Made by a program: the position numbers and the translations under genes. Positions 14,527-22,528 of a DNA stretch of 64,000 bases are shown here, piece after piece. The DNA lies in contig NZ_JACHMI010000001.1 of NCBI RefSeq assembly GCF_014207985.1, positions 5,315,001 through 5,379,000 on the forward strand, given 5' to 3'. The stretch is from Nonomuraea rubra. GTDB taxonomy: Bacteria; Actinomycetota; Actinomycetes; Streptosporangiales; Streptosporangiaceae. Position 1 is the stretch's first letter; the number at the start of each line of letters is the position of its first letter. Below the pieces are notes generated by a model. That model was not told the DNA's origin. It searched no databases and saw only the letters and a list, made by a program, of their open reading frames with translations.

Positions 14527-17259
14527 TCATCGCCCGGTCACCTTGAACAGGCCGTGCGCGCCGGCTTCGGCCTGGCGCATGGTGTGGTCCACCAGCGGGT
14601 ACGTGCCCGCCTCCGGGAAGACCAGCTCGGCGAAGCCGCCCTGCGCGGGGGCGAGGTCGAGTACCTGGGCGCCGCCCGGGTCGCCGGTTCGGAGCAGGTA
14701 TGCGCCTTCCTTGTAGACGGTGTCGAACGGTGCCCCGACCACGTGCAGGGCCGTGCCCGAGCTGGGTCCGGCGGCCACGGCCCAGATCCGGACCCGTTCT
14801 CCGGCCCTTGCCTGCAGCGGGGCGTGGTCGTAGCCGGCGGCGGTGCCGTTGAACATCCAGCCGTCGGGGTCGGCCTGCCGGATCTTGGCGACCTGGGTGT
14901 CGGCGCCGGGTTCGCCGAGGTAGAGCTCGCCCTGGACCAGGAGGTATTCGCGGTCCACCTTCGGCAGATCGGGCGGGTCGATGATGACGGCGCCGTACAT
15001 GCCGTTGGCGAGGTGCTGGCTCATCGGCATGGTCGAGCAGTGATACAGCCACGCCCCGGCGAAGTCGGCGCGGAAGCGGTACGTCAGCCGTTCCCCGGGC
15101 TGGATGGTGCGCATCGGGCCGTCGGGGGCGGTGGCTCCGGCGTGGAAGTCGATGCCGTGCCCCATGCTGCCGGCGTTGACGAACGTCACGACGAACACGT
15201 CGCCGACCTTGCCGCGCAGCACCGGCCCCGGCATGGTCCCGTTGAACGTCCACACGCGTTGCCGCACCCCGGGCGCGACCTCCTGCACGATGGTGTCGTC
15301 GGCGCGGATCTCGACGTGGTGCTCCGTGCCGCCGGGCGCGGGCTGGAGCGTCGCGTCGTAGGGTTTCCAGCCTGCTGACATGGGGGCGGCCAGGTCCAGG
15401 CGGGCGGGTTCGCCTGCCTGCGGGGCGGCGTTCGCGCCGTGACCGGCGTGACCAGTGTGGCCAGCGTCCGGCGGCTGCTGGGACGCCGCGGTGCCTCGCG
15501 GCTGCTGGGCCGCCGCCGCGGTGCCGGCCGGGACGATGCGCATGGTCATGCCGGCCGCGCGGTGCCCGGCCACGGTGCACCAGCCGTCCACCGCCTCGCC
15601 CAGCGGCTGCAGCGTCAGCGTGGCGCTCTGGCCCGAGGCCAGCAGCGGGGTGCGTTCGCCGGTCGCCAGGCGCAGGTCGTGCCGCTGGGCGTCGGCGTTG
15701 GTGACGCGCAACGTCAGCACCGTGCCCGCGGGCGCCTGGATCACGGCGGGACGGATGCTCATCCCGGACAGCGTCACCTCCACCGTGCGGGCACCGGTCG
15801 CGGCCACGGTGGTCGCGGACCCTGATCCGCCGGTCGTGGCGACGACGACCGCGGCGGCCGTCAGCAGGCAACCGGCGACCACCCCGGCGACGGCGGGCCC
15901 CGCCTGCCGCCCGCGGTCCTTCACCACGCCGCCGGCCTGCGGAGCGCCGGCCCGGCGCGCCCGGAGCAGGGCGGTCACGGCCAGGGCGACGAACGCCAGG
16001 GCCGCGCCCAGCACCAGCGCCCAGCCCAGCAACGCCACCGGCTGCGGCACGGGCAGCGCCAGCAGCGGCACCCCCAGGTTGAGCGCCACCAGCCGGTACA
16101 CCCAGCCGCGCTCCAGCAACGCCGCGTTCTGCTTGAACCGGGCAGGACCGCCGCCCAGCACCGCGGGCAGCAGGTGCAGCAGCGACCCCAGCAGCACCTG
16201 GCCGACGAACCCGGCCAGCACCAGCGGTAGCAGCGGATCCAGCGCTGCGGCGACCTCGTGCGCCGGACGCGTGGCCACGATGACCAGATCGGCGGCCAGC
16301 GCCACCTCGAACCAGCCGATCGCCGCCGCCAGCATCCACGCCGCCCCGGTGTGCGGCCGTCTGCGCCGCAGCGCGCCGGCCGGCGGCACGAGCGCCGCCA
16401 GCCCCCCGGCCGCGTACGTGACCAGCCCTGCCAGCGCCACCCACCGCCAGCCCGCCAGCAACCCGGCGACGGCCACCGCCAGACCCGGCGCGGCCAGCCG
16501 CAAGCCCACCCGGGAGGCCCGCCGAGTCCCGTCCGGCATGCGGGTCCGCAGGACCGTCGGCCACAGCGTGAACAACGTGCCGAGCACGGTCAGGCCGACC
16601 CAGCCCAGCAGGTTCACCTCGGCGTGCGCGGCGTGCAGCCGCTCGTGCACCACCCCATGCCCGGCCTGGGCGGCCAGCAGCCCGCCCAGGACCCCGCCAG
16701 CGGCGAGCGCTGCGGCCGCGGACACGTACCAGCCGATCACGTGCCCGAACCGGCCGGGCAGCGCCTGCCGCACCAGCCGGACGAGCACGGCCGCGTGCCA
16801 CAGCACCACCCCCACCATCAGCGCCGCCCCGGCGGCGGCCACCTGCCACGGCCCGCGCGCGACCCCGGCCAGCACCGCCACGGTCGCCACGTTGAGCACA
16901 GCGAGCCTCAACAGGCTGCCGCGCCCCGATGGGGTGCGCACGCGCAGCAGCGCCACGGTGAAATGCTCGCTCCAGATGAGGATGGCGGTGCTGACCGCGC
17001 CCAGCAGGAACACGTGGATCAGCAGCCAGCGCGGCGCCGGCAGCAGCTCGCCCGCCAGCGCGACCGCCACGGTCAGGCCCAGCCAGGCGACCACGATCGC
17101 GTTCGCCCGCAGGTGCCACGACGCGCGTGGACGCCGCGGCGGTGCGCCGAGCGGCTGTGTCGCCACGGTTTGGACCAGCTTGGCGCCCTCCGCGGCGCCA
17201 TCGGGTGGCACGGCCGGGAGATCGGGGCGGTCGCTGGGCACAGGGTTCACACCGGACAT
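14527..17259 (-). CDS. nirK: Membrane-anchored copper nitrite reductase fused to a cupredoxin
   Basis: This 910-aa protein reduces nitrite to nitric oxide at the outer face of the membrane. Residues ~50-475 hold many hydrophobic helices. Residues ~490-577 are a cupredoxin with a full type 1 copper set (H527, C561, H566, M571), probably the electron donor. After a His/Gly/Ala linker, residues ~625-908 are the two-domain NirK unit: type 1 ligands H701, C741, H749, M754; type 2 ligands H706, H740, H892; catalytic D704 and H839. All key residues are present, so the enzyme should be active. ATG 17259 is chosen because the frame upstream reads into a radical-SAM remnant. A near-perfect DosR-type box lies 34 bp upstream. 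Hemerythrin and CBS-BON genes adjoin it. Confidence 0.88.
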   Translation of the reverse strand: MSGVNPVPSDRPDLPAVPPDGAAEGAKLVQTVATQPLGAPPRRPRASWHLRANAIVVAWLGLTVAVALAGELLPAPRWLLIHVFLLGAVSTAILIWSEHFTVALLRVRTPSGRGSLLRLAVLNVATVAVLAGVARGPWQVAAAGAALMVGVVLWHAAVLVRLVRQALPGRFGHVIGWYVSAAAALAAGGVLGGLLAAQAGHGVVHERLHAAHAEVNLLGWVGLTVLGTLFTLWPTVLRTRMPDGTRRASRVGLRLAAPGLAVAVAGLLAGWRWVALAGLVTYAAGGLAALVPPAGALRRRRPHTGAAWMLAAAIGWFEVALAADLVIVATRPAHEVAAALDPLLPLVLAGFVGQVLLGSLLHLLPAVLGGGPARFKQNAALLERGWVYRLVALNLGVPLLALPVPQPVALLGWALVLGAALAFVALAVTALLRARRAGAPQAGGVVKDRGRQAGPAVAGVVAGCLLTAAAVVVATTGGSGSATTVAATGARTVEVTLSGMSIRPAVIQAPAGTVLTLRVTNADAQRHDLRLATGERTPLLASGQSATLTLQPLGEAVDGWCTVAGHRAAGMTMRIVPAGTAAAAQQPRGTAASQQPPDAGHTGHAGHGANAAPQAGEPARLDLAAPMSAGWKPYDATLQPAPGGTEHHVEIRADDTIVQEVAPGVRQRVWTFNGTMPGPVLRGKVGDVFVVTFVNAGSMGHGIDFHAGATAPDGPMRTIQPGERLTYRFRADFAGAWLYHCSTMPMSQHLANGMYGAVIIDPPDLPKVDREYLLVQGELYLGEPGADTQVAKIRQADPDGWMFNGTAAGYDHAPLQARAGERVRIWAVAAGPSSGTALHVVGAPFDTVYKEGAYLLRTGDPGGAQVLDLAPAQGGFAELVFPEAGTYPLVDHTMRQAEAGAHGLFKVTGR

Positions 17260-17292
17260 GGATTCAAGATCCCGCACGTCGTCGCCTGCCCG

Positions 17293-17312
17293 GCAGGGAC
17301 CAAAGTCCCTGC
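17293..17312. promoter_or_regulatory. Perfect DosR/DevR-type box at the nirK promoter
   Basis: GCAGGGACCAAAGTCCCTGC is a perfect inverted repeat (8-bp arms, CAAA spacer) 34 bp upstream of the nirK start. Its core GGGAC-N4-GTCCC equals the DosR consensus core known from mycobacteria. Position and symmetry make a hypoxia/NO-responsive activator site the best explanation. Confidence 0.75.
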
Positions 17313-17389
17313 GGCCACGTCCGATCGGCCGTCCTTTGCCCGCCTCACAGCGGGTCCCGGCGCTGGACGACCGAGCAGTTCCTCTCGCA

Positions 17390-17560
17390 GCGAGGCAGGC
17401 GTAGGCGCGCGATCGGGAGCCGCCGCAGATCGTCCGGAACTCGCACGCGCCGCAACGCCCGCCGAGCCGGTCGGGTGGACGGTCCCGATGTGGGAGACGA
17501 AGACGAAGCCGCGCCCGGCGTTGACGTCGATGGGCGGGCGACGGGTCCGCTGTTGCTCGA
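17390..17560 (-). pseudogene. Remnant of a radical SAM/SPASM heme-biosynthesis-like gene
   Basis: The minus strand encodes two conserved pieces of a NirJ/AhbD-like radical SAM C-terminus in different frames. One, at about 17471-17545, reads VNAGRGFVFVSHIGTVHPTG; the other, at about 17400-17470, reads GGRCGACEFRTICGGSRSRA, the Cys-rich SPASM cluster site. In intact proteins these are separated by ~30 residues, so a short deletion and a frameshift have occurred, and the rest of the gene is missing. It lies directly upstream of nirK, and both relate to nitrogen-oxide or heme d1-type chemistry, which suggests a formerly larger nitrite/NO cluster. Confidence 0.65.
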
Positions 17561-17610
17561 TCAGCCCCCTTCCACCGGGCTCGGAACACCGGCGAACGCC
17601 CTCACCCCGA

Positions 17611-17624
17611 GGGACCGATGGCAC
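17611..17624 (+). promoter_or_regulatory. DosR-type half-conserved box upstream of the GNAT gene
   Basis: GGGACCGATGGCAC (GGGAC-N4-GGCAC) is 46 bp upstream of the acetyltransferase start at 17670. It shares layout with the four other boxes of this region but has one imperfect half. Confidence 0.4.
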
Positions 17625-17669
17625 TGGCCGCCGGCCTCGACGCGGGACGGCGCCCGCCATACTGGGGCG

Positions 17670-18128
17670 ATGTTGATCGCCGAAGTGTCCCCGGCCGACG
17701 ATCCGCTCGGCTCGCAGCTGCTCGCCCTGCAGCAGGCCTCCTACGCCATCGAGGCCGAACTCATCAAGGACGACCGCATCCCGCCCTTGCACGAGAGCCT
17801 GGACGAGCTGCGCGCCCAGCCCCTCCTGTGGCTGGCCGCGATGGCCGGGGGCGACCGGCTGGCGGGGGCGGTGGCGTGGCAGGAGACGCCCGCCGAGGTG
17901 GACATCAACCGCCTGATCGTCCACCCTGAGCTGCTGCGACAAGGGATCGGCCGGACCCTGGTCAAGGAGGTCATGGCCAGAGCGGGGGAGCGCCGGATCG
18001 TGGTGTCCACCGGGAGGGACAACGCACCGGCTCGTGCGCTGTACGAACGGCTCGGGTTCGGCCTGCGCGGCGAGCTCGAGGTGATCCCCGGGCTGTGGAT
18101 CGCGCAGTACGGCCATCCGTCGGCCTGA
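17670..18128 (+). CDS. GNAT-family N-acetyltransferase
   Basis: This 152-aa acetyl-CoA-dependent transferase has the usual GNAT length. The acetyl-CoA site is in VDINRLIVHPELLRQGIGRT (Q/RxxGxG/A motif, residues ~80-100), followed by the LVKEVMARAG helix, the strand RIVVSTGRDNAPARALYERL and GFGLRGELEVIPGLWI, as in RimI-like proteins. The substrate cannot be predicted. ATG 17670 is close to the domain start. The gene stands alone, with a possible DosR-type box 46 bp upstream and the MOSC gene 107 bp downstream on the same strand. Confidence 0.88.
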   Translation: MLIAEVSPADDPLGSQLLALQQASYAIEAELIKDDRIPPLHESLDELRAQPLLWLAAMAGGDRLAGAVAWQETPAEVDINRLIVHPELLRQGIGRTLVKEVMARAGERRIVVSTGRDNAPARALYERLGFGLRGELEVIPGLWIAQYGHPSA

Positions 18129-18235
18129 GCCGGGGGCCTCTGCTCTTGCGGGCCGATCCGATAACTGACCAGATCGTGTGAGATTCAGCCGCTTGGCCTA
18201 CCGCGCGGCGATCTGGCGCTTGTACGTTCTGCGTC

Positions 18236-19093
18236 ATGAGCGAGCACGAGACGACCGGCGTCGTCAGGCGGCTGATCACCTACCCCGTCAAGGGCTGCGC
18301 CGGCGTCGAGCTGACGCGCGCGAAGCTGGTGGCGGCCGGCCTCGAACACGATCGTGCCTTCATGGTGATCGACGACGACGGCGGCTTCCGCAGCCAGCGA
18401 CGCGACCCGCTGCTGGCGACCATCCGCCCGTCCGTCGACGGTTCGCGGCTCACGCTGCGGGCTCCGGGCATCGCCGAGCTGCGGATCGAGGTCGATCTGA
18501 CGTCCCGCCGGCGGCCGGTGCGGCTGTTCGGGCGGCCTTACCACGGCATCGACCAGGGCGAGGAGGTCGCGGGGTGGCTGTCGGCGGTGCTGGGCGGCCC
18601 GTGCCGGCTGGTCCGGGTGCCGCCGGAACATGATCGGCTGACGGGCGGCCTGACGCCGGGTACCTCCGCGTACGCCGACAGCAGCGCGATCCTCGCCGTC
18701 TCCCAGGCCTCCCTCGACGAGCTGAACCGGCGCATGGACGTGCCGTTGCCCGTGGAGCGCTTCCGCCCGAACATCGTGATCGACGGCTGGGACGAGCCCC
18801 ACCTGGAGGACCGCGCCGGGCGCCTCGCCATCGGCACCGGCGAGCTCGGCTACGCCAAGCGGGCGATCCGATGCGCCGTCACGACGGTCGATCAGGTCAC
18901 CGGCGGCGAGACCGGGCCCGAGCCGCTGCGGACGCTCGCCACGTACCGGCGTGTGGCCGACGGTGGGGTCGCGTTCGGGGCCAAGTTCGCCGTCGTACGG
19001 CCGGGTGAGCTCGCGGTCGGCGACCGGTTGAGCGTCACCTCCTGGGTCACGCCGGAGCCGCTGCGGGAAACCTCCGGTGCGGTATCCGCGTGA
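18236..19093 (+). CDS. MOSC domain protein (mARC/YcbX-like molybdenum enzyme)
   Basis: This 285-aa protein has the N-terminal MOSC beta-barrel (residues ~8-110: VVRRLITYPVKGCAGVELTR, GLEHDRAFMVIDDDG) and the C-terminal MOSC domain (~140-275). The conserved cysteine that binds the molybdenum cofactor is C213 in KRAIRCAVTTVDQ; the FRPNIVIDG and PLRTLATYR motifs are also present. Eukaryotic and bacterial relatives reduce N-hydroxylated compounds and can reduce nitrite to NO, which would fit the neighbouring nirK, but this is inference. No [2Fe-2S] domain is attached, so an external electron donor is needed. Confidence 0.9.
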   Translation: MSEHETTGVVRRLITYPVKGCAGVELTRAKLVAAGLEHDRAFMVIDDDGGFRSQRRDPLLATIRPSVDGSRLTLRAPGIAELRIEVDLTSRRRPVRLFGRPYHGIDQGEEVAGWLSAVLGGPCRLVRVPPEHDRLTGGLTPGTSAYADSSAILAVSQASLDELNRRMDVPLPVERFRPNIVIDGWDEPHLEDRAGRLAIGTGELGYAKRAIRCAVTTVDQVTGGETGPEPLRTLATYRRVADGGVAFGAKFAVVRPGELAVGDRLSVTSWVTPEPLRETSGAVSA

Positions 19094-19200
19094 AAGATTT
19101 CCGTGTCCGGCGCCCGCGGTGTGTCCGGAAACGGGGTACCCGTTCGTCACCAGGGTGACTCATCACCATGGCGGCAAGCCGTCCGTTCGAAGGAGCCCAG

Positions 19201-19536
19201 GTGAAGTACCTGATGTTCGTCTGCACCGATGCCCAGCCCGACACCGACAAGGAGAACGAGCCGGACATCCACGCGTGGGTGGCGGAGAACGACGCCCGCG
19301 GCCGGCGCCTCCAGGGCTCGGAGCTGGCGCCGGCGGCCGCGGCGACCACCGTGCGGGTGCGCGACGGTGAGTTGCTGCTGTGCGACGGTCCCTTCGCCGA
19401 GACCCAGGAGGTGATCGTGGGCTTCGACCTGCTGGAGTGCGCGGACCTGGACGAGGCGATCGAGATCGCCCGCGCCCATCCCATGGCCCGGGCCGGGCGG
19501 CTGGAGCTGCGCCCGTTCGCGGAGCCGCAACGGTGA
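19201..19536 (+). CDS. YCII/DGPF-domain protein, partner of the ECF42 sigma factor
   Basis: This 111-aa single-domain protein carries the eponymous DGPF motif in CDGPFAETQEVIVGF (residues ~61-75). The fold is the dimeric alpha/beta YCII fold. GTG 19201 is preceded by GAAGGAG; an upstream ATG at 19168 lacks such a site. Its TGA overlaps the GTG of the sigma factor gene (19533-19536), so the two are coupled. DGPF proteins are the conserved genomic partners of ECF42 sigma factors; their biochemical role is not settled. Confidence 0.88.
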   Translation: MKYLMFVCTDAQPDTDKENEPDIHAWVAENDARGRRLQGSELAPAAAATTVRVRDGELLLCDGPFAETQEVIVGFDLLECADLDEAIEIARAHPMARAGRLELRPFAEPQR

Positions 19537-20888
19537 CGCCGGCGCCAGGCCGCCGGCCCGCCGGAGCGGGTGCGGCGGCCTCGGCTGGCGTGACGGTCTC
19601 GGCCAGTACGGCGGCCTCGGCCGGCGTGACGGTCTCGGCTGGTGCGGCGGCCTCGGCGGTCGAGGCCGCCGCCGCGGACGCCTACGTCCGCATCGTCGCC
19701 GCGCTGATCCGCGTCACCGGTGACTGGGCGCTGGCCGAGGACTGCGCGCAGGAGGCGTTGACGCTGGCCCTGCAGCGGTGGCCGGCCGACGGCGTACCGG
19801 CCAACCCTGGAGGCTGGCTCATGACGGTCGCGCGCAACCGGGCGATCGACACGCTCCGGCGTGCCTCAGTGGAACGCCGCAAGCTGGACGAGCTGGCGGT
19901 GCTCACCCGCACCGCCACGCATCCCGCCGGCCACGTGGACGCGGTGGGCGAGATGGCGGACGGGATGGTGGGCGAGGTCGTGGACGATCGTCTGCGGTTG
20001 ATCTTCACGTGTTGCCATCCCGCGCTGGCGATGGAGGCGCGGGTGGCGCTCACGCTGCGGACGATCTGCGCGGTGCCGACGGCGGACATCGCCCGCGCCT
20101 TCCTGGTCAGCGAGTCCACCATGACCCGCCGGCTGACCCGGGCCAAGACGCGGATCGCCGACGCCGGCATCCCGTACCGCGTGCCCAGCGGCAGAGCCCT
20201 GACCGAGCGGTTGCCCGGCGTCCTGGCGGTGCTCTACCTGCTGTTCACCCGCGGCTACACGGCCGGCGGCGAGCCGGCGTTCGCCGCGGAGGCGATCCGC
20301 CTGGCCCGGCTGCTCGGGCAGCTCATGCCGGACCGGCAGGAGGTGTCCGCGCTGCTCGCCCTCTTCCTGCTGCAGCACTCGCGCCACGACGCCCGCCGCG
20401 ACGCCGACGGCGACCTGCTCCCGCTCGACCAGCAGGACCGGTCCCGCTGGGACCACGCCGCCATCACCGAAGCCCTCGGCATTCTGGCCACGATCAGGCA
20501 GGACGGCCCGTACGCTCTGCAGGCGCGCATCGCCGCCTGCCATGCCACGGCGCCGTCGGCGGCGGCCACGGACTGGCAGGCGATCGCGTCCTGCTACGAC
20601 GAGCTCGCGCGGATTCAGCCGACCCCCGTGGTGGAGCTGAACCGCGCGGTGGCCCACGGCTACGCCCACGGCCCGGCGGCGGGGCTCGCGCTGCTGGCCC
20701 GGACACGTACGGGCGGCAGGCTGGACGGCTATCCTCTCGCCGTCGCCGCCGAGGCGGACCTGACGGCCCGCCAGGGCGACCATGATCGCGCCGCCGCTCT
20801 GTTCCGTCAGGCCGCAGCGCTCGCCCGCAGCGAGCCGGAGCGCCGAGCCCTGCTCCACCGCGCCGACGACCTCTCCCACCAGGGATGA
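19533..20888 (+). CDS. ECF42-group RNA polymerase sigma factor with TPR-like C-terminus
   Basis: This 451-aa sigma factor is much longer than a standard ECF (~190 aa). After a repetitive, Ala/Val/Ser-rich N-terminus (residues 1-45) come region sigma2 (DCAQEALTLALQRWPADGVP, GGWLMTVARNRAIDTLRR) and sigma4 (FTCCHPALAMEARVALTLR, TADIARAFLVSESTMTRRLT). A ~220-residue helical C-terminal extension follows (EAIRLARLLGQLMPD, ELNRAVAHGYAHGPAAGLAL), which in ECF42 proteins forms TPR-like helices needed for activity. Coupling to the DGPF gene is the hallmark context of the group. A second such pair lies at 38942-40494. Confidence 0.92.
   Translation: MTPAPGRRPAGAGAAASAGVTVSASTAASAGVTVSAGAAASAVEAAAADAYVRIVAALIRVTGDWALAEDCAQEALTLALQRWPADGVPANPGGWLMTVARNRAIDTLRRASVERRKLDELAVLTRTATHPAGHVDAVGEMADGMVGEVVDDRLRLIFTCCHPALAMEARVALTLRTICAVPTADIARAFLVSESTMTRRLTRAKTRIADAGIPYRVPSGRALTERLPGVLAVLYLLFTRGYTAGGEPAFAAEAIRLARLLGQLMPDRQEVSALLALFLLQHSRHDARRDADGDLLPLDQQDRSRWDHAAITEALGILATIRQDGPYALQARIAACHATAPSAAATDWQAIASCYDELARIQPTPVVELNRAVAHGYAHGPAAGLALLARTRTGGRLDGYPLAVAAEADLTARQGDHDRAAALFRQAAALARSEPERRALLHRADDLSHQG
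19575..19656. repeat. 36-bp imperfect tandem repeat at the sigma-factor N-terminus
   Basis: Copies start at 19575, 19611 and 19647 (the last is partial) and share GCGGCCTCGGC-GGCGTGACGGTCTCGGC. They encode 12-residue units of the type AASAGVTVSAS. The stretch precedes sigma region 2 and is absent from the second ECF42 gene, so it is a lineage-specific tail. Confidence 0.8.
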
Positions 20889-20987
20889 CCGTTTCCTCGG
20901 CCACCGACCGGGGGAGGCCGGGACCCTCGCTTGACCCGCGGTTTCGGATGAGCAGGTCCGCAAGGCCGTGGACAGAGGAACTGCCGC

Positions 20988-21003
20988 GAGGACCAAGGTC
21001 CTC
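20988..21003. promoter_or_regulatory. DosR-type box upstream of the DoxX-like gene
   Basis: GAGGACCAAGGTCCTC is a perfect 7-bp-arm inverted repeat whose core AGGAC-N4-GTCCT has the same GGAC-N4-GTCC layout as the nirK box. It lies 98 bp upstream of ATG 21101. Confidence 0.6.
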
Positions 21004-21100
21004 CGGCCTCGGGCCGTACGGCACTGAGCGCCGGCCGCCGCAACCGGTGTGATGGAGGTGCGGCAAGGACACACGACAGAACAGGAAAGGCAGGCCCGCC

Positions 21101-21631
21101 ATGGCCACCACCATCCACCAGCCTGTGACGCACACCAGCGTGGCCAGGGCGGAGCACAAGACCCCGGCCGACTACGTCTGGGCCATCGCCCGGATCTCGA
21201 TCGGCTGGGTCTTCCTCTGGGCCTTCCTGGACAAGACCTTCGGCTTCGGCTTCGCCACCCCGGCGGCCAAGGCCTGGATCAACGGCGGCAGCCCCACGAC
21301 CGGCTTCCTCAAGGGCACCGGCGAGCACGCCCTCGGCGGCTTCTTCACCGGCCTGGCCGGGCAGGTCTGGGTGGACTGGCTGTTCATGGCCGGCCTGGCC
21401 GGCGTCGGCCTGGCGCTCGTCCTGGGCATCGGCACCCGCATCGCCGCCGGCGCCGGCACCGCGATGCTGCTCCTGATGTGGGCCGCCGAGCTGCCCCTGA
21501 CCACCAACCCCTTCATGGACGACCACCTCATCTACGCGATCGTCCTCATCGGCCTCGCCCTCACCGGCGCCGGCACCACCCTCGGACTCGGCAACCTGCC
21601 CATCGTCCAGCGCACCGCCTGGCTGAAGTAG
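21101..21631 (+). CDS. DoxX-family-like membrane protein
   Basis: This 176-aa integral membrane protein has about four hydrophobic segments: YVWAIARISIGWVFLWAFLD (residues ~27-46), the segment near residues 80-105, WVDWLFMAGLAGVGLALVLG-type helix, and the C-terminal helix LIYAIVLIGLALTGAGTTLG. The sequence between the first two contains KTFGFGFATPAAKAWINGGS, as in the DoxX/TQO large-subunit-like proteins of actinobacteria. These proteins are thought to act at the quinone level or in redox protection; the function here is unproven. AGGAAAGG precedes the ATG. A DosR-type box lies upstream and a strong hairpin follows the stop, so it is a single-gene unit. Confidence 0.75.
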   Translation: MATTIHQPVTHTSVARAEHKTPADYVWAIARISIGWVFLWAFLDKTFGFGFATPAAKAWINGGSPTTGFLKGTGEHALGGFFTGLAGQVWVDWLFMAGLAGVGLALVLGIGTRIAAGAGTAMLLLMWAAELPLTTNPFMDDHLIYAIVLIGLALTGAGTTLGLGNLPIVQRTAWLK

Positions 21632-21646
21632 TGCGAACGATCCCGC

Positions 21647-21674
21647 GCCCACCTCCGGCACACCGGAGGTGGGC
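21647..21674. terminator. Hairpin terminator after the DoxX-like gene
   Basis: A perfect 12-bp inverted repeat (GCCCACCTCCGG ... CCGGAGGTGGGC) with a CACA loop begins 16 bp after the stop at 21631. No T-run follows, as is common in this group. Confidence 0.8.
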
Positions 21675-21842
21675 ACCGGCCTGTGCGGGGCCGTCCCCGT
21701 TTCGTCCCGCGGAGGCGAGATCGCGATGTGCCCGGGCGTACCCCTCGCGGCGGCGACATGGGCACCGTCGACGGCGACGGGCTTCGTCCTCGGTGCTCGA
21801 CCGACACGCGATCGCCCGCGGGCCGGGGACAGCCGTACACCC

Positions 21843-22290
21843 TCATCCGAGCGTGGGCGCTCGCCCTGCCGGGGCCCGGGCCGGGCGGATGTCCGCGAAC
21901 GGGCTGAGCCGCCCCCATGCCGCGAGCTCCCTCACCAGCCACGGCGGCGCGATCACCGTCATGCCCCCGGCCCGCTGTGCCGCCGCCGCGGCAGGGACCC
22001 GGGATCGATCAGCCGCGACAGCATCCACAGGGCCAGGTACGGATCGAGATACTCCGGCGGAACCTCCCGCCACCGGGCGCCCCACGCCCCGAGCGCCATG
22101 CAGACCTCGATCAGCTCCATCCCGCAGTCGGTCAGGCGGTACTCCACGACCCCGGCCCTGTTGCCCGCGCGTGACCACGCCGGCGCCTTCCAGCCACCGC
22201 AGCCGCTGCACCGGCACACTCCGCGACAGCCCCGGCGCCCCCTCCAGGATCTCGCCGAACCGATGGCGGCCCACGAACAGTCCGTGGAGG
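21843..22290 (-). pseudogene. Decayed HxlR/winged-helix regulator with SCP2-like tail
   Basis: Three conserved pieces lie in order on the minus strand but in different frames: the winged helix GLFVGRHRFGEILEGAPGLS with VQRLRWLEGAGVVTR (22283 to ~22170), then one base off VEYRLTDCGMELIEVCMALG and LDPYLALWMLSRLIDP (to ~22010), then IAPPWLVRELAAWGRLSPFA (to the TGA at 21843). Intact relatives have ~60 more residues between the last two pieces and an N-terminal helix before the first. The gene is therefore truncated at its 5' end, has an internal deletion and at least one frameshift. It cannot make a functional regulator. Confidence 0.7.
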
Positions 22291-22496
22291 CGGCCTGCCC
22301 GGCGGGCACGGTGGCGATCACCTCGGGCGGGCTCGTCGCCTCCGGCGCCGGCAGGTACGGCCGCGACCAGGTCGTGATCGACCGCCTCGACGTGCCCGAG
22401 GCCCTCGGCAGAGGCTCGGCCGGCGCGGTGGAAGGCCAGGCCGGCGCCTCGTTCGCCTGGCACGTGGTCTCGGTGCCCCAGTGCGCCGCCCTCTGA
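22290..22496 (+). pseudogene. C-terminal fragment of a secreted protein (CPAGT module)
   Basis: From about 22290 the plus strand reads ACPAGTVAITSGGLVASGAG and ends FAWHVVSVPQCAAL with a TGA at 22494-22496. Almost every codon ends in G or C, a strong coding sign on this strand. The paired cysteines, Gly-rich turn and WHVV ending resemble the CPAG..GGG..C module of secreted actinobacterial proteins. No start or signal peptide is present, and the fragment begins exactly where the regulator remnant on the other strand breaks off, so both were probably cut at a deletion junction near 22285. Confidence 0.45.
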
Positions 22497-22528
22497 GCCG
22501 TTCCTTCACCTGAGAAGCCGCACGGCGA

